Origin: Lysinibacillus fusiformis
Lineage (GTDB): Bacteria; Bacillota; Bacilli; Bacillales_A; Planococcaceae
Direction: 5' to 3'
Length of the DNA stretch: 64,000 bases
Assembly (NCBI RefSeq): GCF_007362955.1
Contig: NZ_CP041696.1
Coordinates: 1,426,001-1,490,000 of the forward strand
Shown: one piece after another, positions 49,626-59,345 of the stretch
Numbering within the stretch: position 1 is the first letter of the stretch
Layout of the letters: every line of letters begins with the position of its first letter
Translations under genes and position numbers: made by a program
The notes under the pieces: generated by a model
What the model was told of the DNA's origin: nothing
What the model saw: only the letters and a program-made list of their open reading frames with translations
The model's database searches: none

Positions 49626-51452
49626 TTATAAATGATGGGCAGACGATTCAAGCATTTGCGCGTAAATCCCACCAGAAGCAATCAACTTCTGTTGTGGACC
49701 CGCCTCAACTAACTCACCTTTTTGCATCACAAGTACAATATCAGCATTGTACACAGTATTTAATCGATGAGCAATTACAAAGCTTGTACGACCTTGCATC
49801 AACGTATCCAGTGCTTCTTGAATAGCTAGTTCAGTAACCGTATCAATGCTACTTGTAGCCTCATCGAGTAATAAGATTTTGGGATCTGCGATAAGTGCTC
49901 GGGCAATAGATAGCAGTTGCTTTTGTCCTTGGGAGATTTCACTTCCGTCTGCCGCAAGAAGTGTGTCGTAGCCATCTTTTAGCTTCATTATAAAATCGTG
50001 TGCGTTTGCACGTTGCGCCGCTTCTTCAATTTCTTCATCACTAGCATCTAATCGTCCATAGCGAATATTTTCTCGCACCGTTGCTTCAAATAAAAACGGA
50101 TCCTGTAACACAAAGGCCATTTGCGAGCGTAGTGCTTCACGTTCAATCCGTTGCACGTTTATACCATCAAATAGTACCTCGCCCTTCGTTACTTCATAGA
50201 ACCTAGCAATAAGCTGGAGAATCGTTGTTTTCCCCGCACCAGTTGCACCAACCAGTGCAACAGTTTGACCTGGTTCTACTTGAAAACTTACATTCTTTAG
50301 TGTGTAGGCTTGCTCTGACTGTTCATATTTAAAATAAACATGTTGGAAGGCTACATTTCCTTTAAGCACGTGCCTTTGTGAGGCAGGAAGTTCGAACTCC
50401 TGTTGTTCATCAAGTAAAGAAAATACACGTTCCGCACCTGCAATCGCTGAAAGTACTGTATTGAATTGATTGGCCAAATCATTTAATGGACGAGTAAACT
50501 GTCGTGCATACTCCGTGAATATAACAATTACTCCAATCGTCACATGACCGTAAAGTGCCAGGATCCCTCCAATTCCCGCAACAATCGTGAAGCTCATATT
50601 ATTTAAAAAATTCATGACCTTAGGGATATAGCCTGAATACGTTTGTGCCCAAAAGCCTGTTCTTTTTAAGCGTAAACTTTTGTCACGAAACTCCGCTTTC
50701 ACACGTTCCTCCTGTGAAAATGCCTTGACAATTCGCTGCCCAGAAATGGTCTCTTCAATCATTCCATTAAGCGCCCCTATCGCCGCTTGCTGTTCTTTAA
50801 ATAACGGCGCTGTCCGACGTGTAATCCAACGCATCGCTAAAAACATGATTGGGATAATTGTCATTGTAAGTACAGTCAATAGCGGACTCAAACTTAGCAT
50901 AATGACAAGCGTACCTCCGAGCGTTAGCACACTTGAAACAACTTGGATAAAGGAGCTGTTCAATGTTGAACTAACTGCTTCTATATCATTTGTCACACGG
51001 CTCATTAATTCCCCATGTTGGCGCCGATCAAAAAACGATATCGGAAGACTTTGGAAATGTGCAAACACACTTGTTCGTAGTCTGTAGATTGTTTGCTGAG
51101 CAATACCAATCATCCAATAATTTTGTAAAAATAATGATACAGCTAACAGCGCATAGATTCCTATTAGCAAAAAGATTCTACTACCCAATCCCTCAAGTTC
51201 CCCGTGCATCACGTACATATCAATCATTTTTCCTATTAAATATGGACCTAGTAGTGCCAAAATTGAGCTTGCCATAACGAGTAAAAACACAATAATTAAA
51301 AGTACACGCTGTTCATCGACAATTTTCCATAAACGCCCTAGCGTACTTTTCCAATCGGTAGCACGAGGTCCCCTTTTTTTCTTCACGACCTGCTTTAAAT
51401 CATCCTTCGTCAAAATCGGTTCATAGCCAAAAGGTTTTTGGAAAAATCCCAT
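49626..51452 (-). CDS. yfiC: ABC exporter half-transporter (YfiC-like)
   Basis: A 608-residue fusion of a six-helix membrane domain (about 50-340) and an ATPase domain (about 365-600). 'VGATGAGKTT' is the Walker A, 'ISQGQKQLLSIARAL' the signature, 'ILLLDEATSSID' the Walker B and 'VIAHRLNTV' the switch His. The signature reads ISQGQ instead of LSGGQ, as in one half of asymmetric heterodimeric exporters. The ATG overlaps the stop of the preceding gene (TAATG). Together they most resemble B. subtilis YfiB/YfiC in size and order. Multidrug or lipid-like substrates are usual for the family; the real one is unknown. Confidence 0.9.
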   Translation of the reverse strand: MGFFQKPFGYEPILTKDDLKQVVKKKRGPRATDWKSTLGRLWKIVDEQRVLLIIVFLLVMASSILALLGPYLIGKMIDMYVMHGELEGLGSRIFLLIGIYALLAVSLFLQNYWMIGIAQQTIYRLRTSVFAHFQSLPISFFDRRQHGELMSRVTNDIEAVSSTLNSSFIQVVSSVLTLGGTLVIMLSLSPLLTVLTMTIIPIMFLAMRWITRRTAPLFKEQQAAIGALNGMIEETISGQRIVKAFSQEERVKAEFRDKSLRLKRTGFWAQTYSGYIPKVMNFLNNMSFTIVAGIGGILALYGHVTIGVIVIFTEYARQFTRPLNDLANQFNTVLSAIAGAERVFSLLDEQQEFELPASQRHVLKGNVAFQHVYFKYEQSEQAYTLKNVSFQVEPGQTVALVGATGAGKTTILQLIARFYEVTKGEVLFDGINVQRIEREALRSQMAFVLQDPFLFEATVRENIRYGRLDASDEEIEEAAQRANAHDFIMKLKDGYDTLLAADGSEISQGQKQLLSIARALIADPKILLLDEATSSIDTVTELAIQEALDTLMQGRTSFVIAHRLNTVYNADIVLVMQKGELVEAGPQQKLIASGGIYAQMLESSAHHL

Positions 51453-53173
51453 TATTCCTCCACCTCCTGTTGGGAAATTGCGATTTTTTTATATAACAGA
51501 GAGGACTGCAAAAGCTCATCGTGCGTGCCATATGCAACCACCTCACCTGCATCTATTAAGAGAATGCGGTCTGCCTCTTTAGCCGTACGAATTTTTTGTG
51601 TGACGACAAGCATCGTTGCTCTTTCATCGCTCAAAGCCTCCCACAACGCCTGCTCTGTTTTCACATCAAGAGCACTAGTACTATCATCAAGCATTAATAA
51701 ATGCCCTTTCCTTAGTAATGCCCTAGCGATAGATAATCGTTGCTTTTGACCTCCAGATAAATTCACACCCTTCTGCCCAACACGTGTATCGTAACCATTT
51801 GGAAAATCCTCAACCGAAGCATGAATTTGCGCTTGCATAGTTGCTTTAAGCACTTCGTCCATTTCAGCCTCTGCATCACCCCAACGAATGTTTTCAGCAA
51901 TGCTACCTGTAAATAACAAAGATTGCTGAGGTACATAACCTATGATCTCACGCAGCTCCTGTAGATCCCATTGTTGTACATCTTTTCCTTCTACTGAAAT
52001 CTGACCTGACGTCACATCATAAAAGCGAGGAATAAGTTGTAATAACGTAGATTTACCAGCTCCTGTTGCTCCCATAATCGCTAACTTCTCACCAGACTTT
52101 ACTTGAAAGCTCACATTGGACAATACAGGGTTCTCTGCACCTGGATACGTAAAACTCACGTTATCAAATGCTAACTCACCAAACTTCATCTTGCTAGAAG
52201 CTTCTTCAGAAGTAGAAATAACCTCTACTTCATTTTCAACAGCCAACACTTCTGCCATACGTTCTGCTGAGGCTTTGGCACGCGCATAAAAAATAATGAT
52301 AAAAGCGAACATCGAAAACGAGCCTGTCATACGCATTGCATAATTGACAATGGCTACGATATCTCCGAGTGGCATTGAACCTGCAGCAATTTGCTTTGTA
52401 CCAAACCATAGTACTGCAAGTAGACTCATATTCATGATAAATAATAGTACAGGCATAATATACTCCATGGTGCGTAGAGCCTTCACCGTATCTATTTTTA
52501 AATGTGATGCCACCTGTTCAAAGCGTGACGCCTCATATGTACCACGCAAATAAGCCTTCACTAAACGAATGGCTTGTAGATTTTCCTGTAGTACACGGTT
52601 TAATCGGTCCACACGTTTTTGTACTCGTCCAAAATAAGACACACCCTTTGACACCATAAAAACAAGAAACACAAAAATAATCGGCGCACCTATTACCAAA
52701 AAAAGGGCTAGCTTTGCATTCACGACAAAGGCCATTACGATACTACCCACTACTGCAAGCGGTGCCCGTAACATAATACGTAGGCTCATAAATAGCACCG
52801 TCTGTACTTGTGTCACATCATTCGTTAACCGAGTAATCAGAGAGGCCGTTGAAAACTTTTGATATGTAGTAAGCGTGAACGATTGAATTTTCTCAAACAT
52901 TGCGTTTCTTAAGTCAAAGGCAAAGCTTTGTGCTGTATGCGATGAAAAATAAGAATTGACTACTCCTGCTATAAAAGCTAGGCAAGATAAAATGAGTAAG
53001 ACTGCTCCCCATTGCCATATCATTTCATGATTTTGAGCACGTACTCCTTCATCTATTATTTTGGCCATAATGATTGGTTGAACAAGCTCCACAAATAATT
53101 CTAACAACATTAAACATAAAGCAAATATTGCCGTCCATTTATAAGGCCTTACATACGAAAAAATTTCTTTCAC
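51452..53173 (-). CDS. yfiB: ABC exporter half-transporter (YfiB-like)
   Basis: A 573-residue partner of the next gene, with six membrane helices (about 15-310) and an ATPase domain. Walker A is 'MGATGAGKST', the signature is canonical 'LSGGQKQRLSIARALL', and Walker B is 'HLLMLDDSTSALD', with Asp in place of the usual catalytic Glu. The switch His is replaced as well ('LVVTQKIRTA'). A degenerate catalytic site in one half and a degenerate signature in the other is the standard arrangement of asymmetric heterodimers, so the pair forms one transporter with one hydrolysing site. The two genes overlap at TAATG. Confidence 0.9.
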   Translation of the reverse strand: MKEIFSYVRPYKWTAIFALCLMLLELFVELVQPIIMAKIIDEGVRAQNHEMIWQWGAVLLILSCLAFIAGVVNSYFSSHTAQSFAFDLRNAMFEKIQSFTLTTYQKFSTASLITRLTNDVTQVQTVLFMSLRIMLRAPLAVVGSIVMAFVVNAKLALFLVIGAPIIFVFLVFMVSKGVSYFGRVQKRVDRLNRVLQENLQAIRLVKAYLRGTYEASRFEQVASHLKIDTVKALRTMEYIMPVLLFIMNMSLLAVLWFGTKQIAAGSMPLGDIVAIVNYAMRMTGSFSMFAFIIIFYARAKASAERMAEVLAVENEVEVISTSEEASSKMKFGELAFDNVSFTYPGAENPVLSNVSFQVKSGEKLAIMGATGAGKSTLLQLIPRFYDVTSGQISVEGKDVQQWDLQELREIIGYVPQQSLLFTGSIAENIRWGDAEAEMDEVLKATMQAQIHASVEDFPNGYDTRVGQKGVNLSGGQKQRLSIARALLRKGHLLMLDDSTSALDVKTEQALWEALSDERATMLVVTQKIRTAKEADRILLIDAGEVVAYGTHDELLQSSLLYKKIAISQQEVEE

Positions 53174-53247
53174 TTTCTCACCCCTTGTTTGAGAAGATAT
53201 ATCACTGCATCTCGATTTAGTTCTAATTACCTCAACGAATAATATTT

Positions 53248-54141
53248 TTATGCTTTTTCACCGGCAATGGAAAGCCATGTTACACAAACAAGCATAACAA
53301 ACACACCCATTAATTGCCAAAATCCTAATGACGTACCAAACATTATTACAGAAATAACCATAGCCGTTAACGGTTCAATACTTGATAGGATACTCGTCTC
53401 TACAGCTGTAATATATTTCATGCTGCTTAAAAAAAGGACAAAAGCGATTGTGCCGAAGACAATTAATGCGATTATTAAACCTGTAACCTTCAAATCCATA
53501 AAAACGAGCCACTGATTTGATTGCCAAATTCTACTTACAATTCCTAACGTTAGACCACCAATTAACATACCCCAGCCCACAACAAGCAGTACACTCCATT
53601 CTTTCATGAGACGTGCTGGATATAGTGTGTAGAATGCAAAAGTTAAGCCTACCGCTACTCCCCATAATAAGGCTTTATTACTAACTAACAAAGCGTCAAA
53701 TGAAGCGTTCGTTAGTAATAAAAATAATCCCCCTAGTGTACCAATAATCCCTAATACTTGATATTTAGGTGGCCATTTCTTTAAACTAAGAGAGACATAA
53801 GCAACAACAAAGATTGGCGCTAAAAACTGAAGTAAGGTAGCTAGTACCGCATTGCTTTCATTTATCGCTGCTACGAAGGCATATTGTACACCCAACATCC
53901 CTGCTACTCCAAAGATGATAAGCTGTCTACTCCATGTTTTTTGTTGCCATATAGCAAAAATATTTTTTCCTGTTAACATTAAGTATGTGAGTAATACAAT
54001 ACCTGCAACTGACAAACGAATTGTTAACATAAAAGAAACTGTTAATGGCGTATGATTGAGCAACCATTCCATTAAAGGTCCTGTTGCCCCCCACAGCATC
54101 GAACCAGAAATAATAAAAATTAATCCTTTTAACCGTTCCAT
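53248..54141 (-). CDS. EamA/DMT superfamily permease
   Basis: A 297-residue membrane protein with ten hydrophobic segments forming two EamA repeats (about 5-140 and 150-290). 'GSMLWGATGPLMEWLL' near the start and 'SILSSIEPLTAMVISVIMFG' in the second repeat are typical. Members export amino acids, metabolites or small organic molecules; the substrate is unknown. It lies 74 nt downstream of the ABC exporter's promoter side, facing the same way, but as a separate unit. There is no adjacent regulator. Confidence 0.88.
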   Translation of the reverse strand: MERLKGLIFIISGSMLWGATGPLMEWLLNHTPLTVSFMLTIRLSVAGIVLLTYLMLTGKNIFAIWQQKTWSRQLIIFGVAGMLGVQYAFVAAINESNAVLATLLQFLAPIFVVAYVSLSLKKWPPKYQVLGIIGTLGGLFLLLTNASFDALLVSNKALLWGVAVGLTFAFYTLYPARLMKEWSVLLVVGWGMLIGGLTLGIVSRIWQSNQWLVFMDLKVTGLIIALIVFGTIAFVLFLSSMKYITAVETSILSSIEPLTAMVISVIMFGTSLGFWQLMGVFVMLVCVTWLSIAGEKA

Positions 54142-54328
54142 ACCAATCCCGCTTCCTAATATTCGTACTAATTTTTGTTATTTTTCATCAAAACTATTTA
54201 TATTTTTTATTAGTATAGTCCTAACGTTCTACTCTATCAAATATTTACAAATATATTCATAATGACTAATTCCCGATAATTCTCTATAATATTAGTATAT
54301 ATTGATTACCCAAGGAGATTGAAAAATC

Positions 54329-56350
54329 ATGAGTCAAATCCATAAATCATTTACGATTGATGAATATTATTTAAATTCACTTCCTTTTCCTGCATTTGTC
54401 ATAAACCAAGAAGGACAAGCTTCTATTTGGGGAAAGAATGCTGAACAGCTATTTGGTTTTTCTGCTACTAATATTAAAGGACATACTACTCCATTCATAC
54501 ATGAAAATCTACTACGCCAGCTTTCATTAGAAACGTTCCAATCAATACTTCAAAGTGAGGACAGTACGTATTTAGATAAGATTCAAGTGTATACAAGTTC
54601 AAATGAAGAAATTACTACGGCATTGTTGGCTAAACCGTTTATCGAACAAGGTGAACGCTGTATCCTTTTAATGTTTATGTTACCTGAATTAATGATTAAT
54701 TCTGTATCAAATAGTCGCACTTTTGCAGACTTAAAGTATGGTTTAGACTCAACATTCATGACTGTAACGCTTGACCAGGACGGATTTATTTTAGAATGTA
54801 ATGCTGAATTCCTAAAAATAAGTCAATGGACACCAAAACGTGTTATCGGTAAAACATTTTGGCAACTGTTCCCTGATAACGATGTGAGTGAAAAAATAAC
54901 AAATACCATCTGGCGCAATTTAAACAATAGTAATACATGGCAAGGTGAAGTCGAGAAAGTAACGAAGACTGGCCAATCCTATTGGGTACTTTTAACAGCT
55001 ATTCCAACGTTTAATCTCGGAACCAATGAACAACAGTTTATTTTAATTGAGAAAGATATTACGAAATCAAAAACAATTCAGCATCAACTTGAAAAAATTG
55101 CCTATATTGATACCGAGACAGGTCTAATGAATGCACACCGTCTTGAAAAAGTGATTTCCGACATGATTGAAGAGGATAGACACTTCTCATTTGTATATTT
55201 AAGCATCGATAAATTTTACACATTAAAAGAGTTACACGATCAGCAAATTAACCAGAGCCTGATCATTGAATTTACAAATCGTATAAAAATGTATTTCCAA
55301 GACAGTGCAATGGCACGTATAAATGAAAACGATTTTGTTGTTATAACACCTTTAAGTGAGTGGTTTATTCAGGGCTTCTTATCTTACTTACAACAGCACC
55401 CAATATACAGTAGTAATATTGCTGTGCCTATTTCCATTAGCGGTGGCATTACACGCTTCCCTGAAGATCAAACAACCTTCTCTCAATTAATGAAGGCATC
55501 CATCGCAACAATTACATCGGTACGTGAGGCTGGTGGAGATAAAATTGTCTCACTATCTAAAGCAACACATAAAGCTTTAAATCGTAAGGCTTTAATTGAA
55601 AAACGCTTACTACAAGCGCTTGATCAGAAGAACCTTAAGGTGCTTTATCAGCCACAAATTGATGTTAAAACAGGCAAAATTTCTGTCGTAGAAGCACTAG
55701 TACGCTGGGAAGATGAGGTAATGGGTGTTGTTTCACCAGATGAATTGATTCCAATTGCTGAAGAAACAGGGCTCATTAACAATATCGGTTCATTTATGTT
55801 AGAAAGAGCTTGTGAGCAGGCGTTGATTTGGAAAAAAGCTGGCCTGCATTTAAAAGTAGCCATCAACTCTTCAGTACGTGAGTTTCGTGATAAAAACATG
55901 GCCAAATCCATACTTGATATGTTAGCAAAAACAGGTTGTCCTGCGAGCCTTCTTCAAATTGAAATTACAGAGAAGTTCGCTTTAGAGGCAGAAGCTGCAA
56001 CCTTTATTACGCAACAAATGCGTAAGCTTGAAAACGAAGGTATTGTTTTTGTATTAGACGATTTCGGTATTGGCTATGGTTCATTCCGCTATATGCAGAT
56101 TCTACCAATAGATACATTGAAAATCGATCAAACATTTACAAGGTCCATATTAAAGTCTGAAAAAACACAAAAGCTAATGCATGGCATGGTGCAATTAGGT
56201 AAATCTATGGAACTGAAGGTGGTTGCTGAAGGTGTCGAAACCGCCGAACAAGCAGATCTTTTAGTCACATATGGCTGTGATGCCATTCAGGGTTATTATA
56301 TTAGTAAGCCTGTTACACCAGAGGAAATTGAGGAATTGCTTGTAAAGTAA
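54329..56350 (+). CDS. PAS-PAS-GGDEF(degenerate)-EAL protein, c-di-GMP phosphodiesterase
   Basis: A 673-residue soluble signalling protein. Two PAS domains (about 10-120 and 135-250) are followed by a GGDEF-like domain (256-410) and an EAL domain (425-670). The GGDEF signature is degraded to Asn332-Glu-Asn-Asp-Phe, so it should not make c-di-GMP; it may bind GTP as a regulator. The EAL domain keeps its metal and catalytic set: Glu455 (EAL), Asn513, Glu545, Asp577-Asp578, Lys598, Glu635 and Gln654. It is therefore predicted to hydrolyse c-di-GMP. No membrane segment is present; the signal is sensed in the cytoplasm by the PAS domains. AAGGAGATTG precedes the ATG. Confidence 0.92.
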   Translation: MSQIHKSFTIDEYYLNSLPFPAFVINQEGQASIWGKNAEQLFGFSATNIKGHTTPFIHENLLRQLSLETFQSILQSEDSTYLDKIQVYTSSNEEITTALLAKPFIEQGERCILLMFMLPELMINSVSNSRTFADLKYGLDSTFMTVTLDQDGFILECNAEFLKISQWTPKRVIGKTFWQLFPDNDVSEKITNTIWRNLNNSNTWQGEVEKVTKTGQSYWVLLTAIPTFNLGTNEQQFILIEKDITKSKTIQHQLEKIAYIDTETGLMNAHRLEKVISDMIEEDRHFSFVYLSIDKFYTLKELHDQQINQSLIIEFTNRIKMYFQDSAMARINENDFVVITPLSEWFIQGFLSYLQQHPIYSSNIAVPISISGGITRFPEDQTTFSQLMKASIATITSVREAGGDKIVSLSKATHKALNRKALIEKRLLQALDQKNLKVLYQPQIDVKTGKISVVEALVRWEDEVMGVVSPDELIPIAEETGLINNIGSFMLERACEQALIWKKAGLHLKVAINSSVREFRDKNMAKSILDMLAKTGCPASLLQIEITEKFALEAEAATFITQQMRKLENEGIVFVLDDFGIGYGSFRYMQILPIDTLKIDQTFTRSILKSEKTQKLMHGMVQLGKSMELKVVAEGVETAEQADLLVTYGCDAIQGYYISKPVTPEEIEELLVK

Positions 56351-56360
56351 TATTATTTTT

Positions 56361-56390
56361 GGCTGTCCAACTTATTGGACAGCCTTTTAT
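56361..56390. terminator. Bidirectional terminator
   Basis: GGCTGTCCAA pairs perfectly with TTGGACAGCC around CTTA, followed by TTTTAT. It lies between convergent genes. Confidence 0.85.
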
Positions 56391-56397
56391 TTTTAAG

Positions 56398-56883
56398 TCA
56401 GTCTACATCACTAGCTTTATTTTTTGTATACTTTTTAATGTTCGTTTTGCTCAAATACATTGCACGGAATATAAGCTGCATAAATACCTCTGCAAATACC
56501 AGCCCCATGACAATCGCACCAGTAATTAAAAACGCCTTTAGACCATATTGCAAGCCTTGTAAATAATCATCTTCTACAACGTTCCGCATTGCGTTGTAGG
56601 CCATTCCCCCCGGCACAAGCGGAATGATACCAGCAACAATAAAAATAATCATCGGCATTTTAAAACGCCGTGCATACATGTGTGCAACAATGGCAACTAC
56701 AAACGATCCGAAGAAAGATGCATTTACAACATCCATTCCACGTTCTGTTAATACAAAATAAATAAGCCAGCCAACTACGCCAACAAAACCACAATGAAAC
56801 AAAGTTTTTCGAGGTACATTAAAAATAATCGCGATACCTGCTGTTGCAAAAAAACTAACGATTAATTGTACGATTATATCCAA
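56398..56883 (-). CDS. ThrE-type exporter, small subunit
   Basis: A 161-residue membrane protein with four to five helices, of the short ThrE_2/DUF3815 (YjjB-like) type. 'IFIVAGIIPLVPGGMAYNAM' is the family motif, also seen in the longer partner as 'VMPLVPGILITNAVRDL'. Split ThrE systems need both subunits; known ones export threonine/serine or succinate. It lies 12 nt after the partner gene on the same strand. Confidence 0.88.
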   Translation of the reverse strand: MDIIVQLIVSFFATAGIAIIFNVPRKTLFHCGFVGVVGWLIYFVLTERGMDVVNASFFGSFVVAIVAHMYARRFKMPMIIFIVAGIIPLVPGGMAYNAMRNVVEDDYLQGLQYGLKAFLITGAIVMGLVFAEVFMQLIFRAMYLSKTNIKKYTKNKASDVD

Positions 56884-56895
56884 ATTATCCGCCTC

Positions 56896-57648
56896 CTAAA
56901 ATGATAGGATGACGGCAATTGCTGCACCGATCGCAAATGCTGTTAAAAACGCCTCTGCTCCCTTTGCCATCCCTGACATAAAATGACCTGCCATTAAATC
57001 CCTCACCGCATTCGTAATTAAGATACCCGGTACAAGTGGCATGACAGAACTAATAATGATTTTGTCTATTTCTGCACCGTATCCAGATTTTACTGCGAAA
57101 AAGGCAATAAGACCAATTACTAACGAAGCAGAGAATTCAGAGAAAAATTTCACCTTTGTTAAATAATTCATCAACACCAACATAAGGAATCCTAGCCCTC
57201 CCGCTATAAACGCAGCAGGAAAATCCGACCATCCGCCTTTAAACATTATAAGAAAACAACCACTTGCAAGAGCGGCTGATAAAACTTGCATATAAATTGG
57301 TAAAAAATAATTTGTTTTTTGTATCGACTTTAACTCGTCATAAGCCTCATCTAATGTTATTATGTGAGATGTGAGTCTACGAGATACTGAATTTACCAAT
57401 GCAATTTTTTGCAAATCTGTAACTCTGCTGGAAATTGAAGTGATTCTCGTCGGCTGTGTCTTACCTAACGAAAAAATGATACCAGTAGGTGTAGCATAAC
57501 ATTGAGCATCAAGCATATTTTGAGACTGTGCCATACGCAGCATCGTATCCTCCACACGGTATGTTTCCGCACCACCTTCGATCATGATACGTCCTGCGAG
57601 TAACAAGCAGTCAATTGTAAACTCATTATCCGCTTCATTTAAGTTCAT
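56896..57648 (-). CDS. ThrE-type threonine/serine exporter, large subunit
   Basis: A 250-residue protein: a soluble N-terminal domain of ~110 residues ('LLLAGRIMIEGGAETYRVED', 'TPTGIIFSLG') and five membrane segments. This is the ThrE/DUF1212 (YjjP-like) half that pairs with the short downstream protein. Family members export L-threonine and L-serine, while YjjP/YjjB in E. coli has been tied to succinate export. The substrate here is not clear from sequence. The ATG lies after AGGAGGTAGATAAC. Confidence 0.88.
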   Translation of the reverse strand: MNLNEADNEFTIDCLLLAGRIMIEGGAETYRVEDTMLRMAQSQNMLDAQCYATPTGIIFSLGKTQPTRITSISSRVTDLQKIALVNSVSRRLTSHIITLDEAYDELKSIQKTNYFLPIYMQVLSAALASGCFLIMFKGGWSDFPAAFIAGGLGFLMLVLMNYLTKVKFFSEFSASLVIGLIAFFAVKSGYGAEIDKIIISSVMPLVPGILITNAVRDLMAGHFMSGMAKGAEAFLTAFAIGAAIAVILSF

Positions 57649-57832
57649 TACAGTTATCTACCTCCTTCATAAGGTTCCTTGCCAATAGTAAATAGTATCG
57701 AACTGCTGATAAAAACTCAACCGTAAATATTCAACATTTTTTTTACATGATTTGTAGATACATATAACTTTTTCAATGGTTCATACGTCTGATTGTATAG
57801 ATAAATAATTTACAGAGGGGAGCGTATCCAAC

Positions 57833-59245
57833 ATGATGCAGGAACGCAGAAAACGACGCGGCCCAATGATTGATTTCCTATTAATCGGCCTCATTATTAC
57901 ATTAACATCCATCATCCTTGTCATTATCCTATCAAAGGATGACTTTAAGTTTCAAAAGATTAGTGCTTCAAAAGATTCAAACTCAGATTCTTTAAATAGT
58001 AATTTATCGACTGAAAGCTCTGCGTTTCCAGGGATACGTATTGTATCAGACGTTTCCAATGATAAACGCACACCTTTTGCCATTCACTACCCTCAAACAG
58101 AAAATAAGGTTTTTAATGACACCGTATTACAGTACATAACGGACTCAAAAGAAAACTACTTGGCGGAAATGAAAAAGAATAGCACCAAAGATGCAATGGG
58201 CGAGCTAAATATTAGCTTTGAGACCTTTCCATATCACGAACAATATTATTCTTTTGCCCTAACAAAAATGCAATACTTAGGCGGAGCCAATCACGAAGTT
58301 TCTACAAAGACGTTTTTCTTTAACAATGAAACCGGAGAACAAATCGATATAAAAACATTATTGCAGAACGACGAGAATAACTTATCGACAATTGCTACAC
58401 ATGTCCGCAAAGATTTACAACAAAATCCTCAACTAAAAGATGAGCTCAATAAGGATGCGTTACTGACAGCAACGGAGCCAAAATGGGCAAATTTCGAGCG
58501 TTTTGCTATTGTGGATGACGCGTTACTCTTTTACTTCGATGAATATGAAATTGCAAACGGTGCGGCTGGTACCCCAATTGTAAAACTGCCACTTACACTT
58601 ATTAATCCATTGCTAGCATCTGATTTTCAAATTGCTATGGAAACGATGGAACCGACCAAGCCACAAACTCCAGGAGATCCAAACGCTAAGCGTATTGCGT
58701 TAACTTTTGACGATGGCCCACATCCCATCGTTACAGAACAAATTTTAGACACCCTTGATAAATATCATGCAAAAGCTACATTTTTTATGCTTGGTAGTCG
58801 CGTACAATATTATCCTGATATTGCTAGAGATGTTCTTGCACGTGGACATGAGGTTGGGAACCATACATGGAACCATCCTGTATTAACAAAATTGCCATCA
58901 GAGCAAGTCTTAAAGGAATATTCTTCAACAGCAGCAGAAATTGAATTAGCTATCAATCAAGGTGCAACTGTCTTTAGACCTCCGTACGGTGCAACAAACA
59001 AAGATATTAATGCTCAAATTCCAATTCCGGTAGTACTATGGAGTATTGACACAATGGATTGGAAACACCGTAATGCACAACAGTTACTCCCTTATGTTAA
59101 AAATCATCTGCACAATAATGCAATTGTCTTAATGCATGATATTCATCAATCAACCGCAGATGGACTGGATGCCGTACTTGCCTTTTTACAAGAGCAAGGT
59201 TATGAATTCGTGACAGTATCTGACATTCTACCGTATCGCCAATAA
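57833..59245 (+). CDS. pdaC: Membrane-anchored peptidoglycan polysaccharide deacetylase (PdaC-like)
   Basis: A 470-residue protein with a basic N-terminus, one membrane anchor (about 13-34), an extracellular DUF4163/DUF3298-type region (about 65-265) and a NodB deacetylase domain (about 285-470). Zinc and catalytic motifs are complete: 'TFDDGP' 291-296, 'HTWNH' 344-348, 'RPPYG' 382-386, Asp406 in 'WSIDTMDW' and 'LMHD' 433-436. Domain order and length match B. subtilis PdaC, which deacetylates N-acetylmuramic acid and lowers lysozyme sensitivity. GAGGGGAG precedes two adjacent ATGs; the first is used. Confidence 0.9.
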   Translation: MMQERRKRRGPMIDFLLIGLIITLTSIILVIILSKDDFKFQKISASKDSNSDSLNSNLSTESSAFPGIRIVSDVSNDKRTPFAIHYPQTENKVFNDTVLQYITDSKENYLAEMKKNSTKDAMGELNISFETFPYHEQYYSFALTKMQYLGGANHEVSTKTFFFNNETGEQIDIKTLLQNDENNLSTIATHVRKDLQQNPQLKDELNKDALLTATEPKWANFERFAIVDDALLFYFDEYEIANGAAGTPIVKLPLTLINPLLASDFQIAMETMEPTKPQTPGDPNAKRIALTFDDGPHPIVTEQILDTLDKYHAKATFFMLGSRVQYYPDIARDVLARGHEVGNHTWNHPVLTKLPSEQVLKEYSSTAAEIELAINQGATVFRPPYGATNKDINAQIPIPVVLWSIDTMDWKHRNAQQLLPYVKNHLHNNAIVLMHDIHQSTADGLDAVLAFLQEQGYEFVTVSDILPYRQ

Positions 59246-59300
59246 GCAATAACATTAGTAATAGTGAGAGAACTTCTATCAACATTACCCATCTAATCAA

Positions 59301-59345
59301 TGAAAAAGTCCAATGAACTCCTTAGAATTCATCGGACTTTTTTTA
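59301..59345. terminator. Bidirectional terminator
   Basis: AAAAAGTCCaATGAA pairs with TTCATcGGACTTTTT. It separates convergent pdaC and the beta-propeller gene. Confidence 0.8.
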
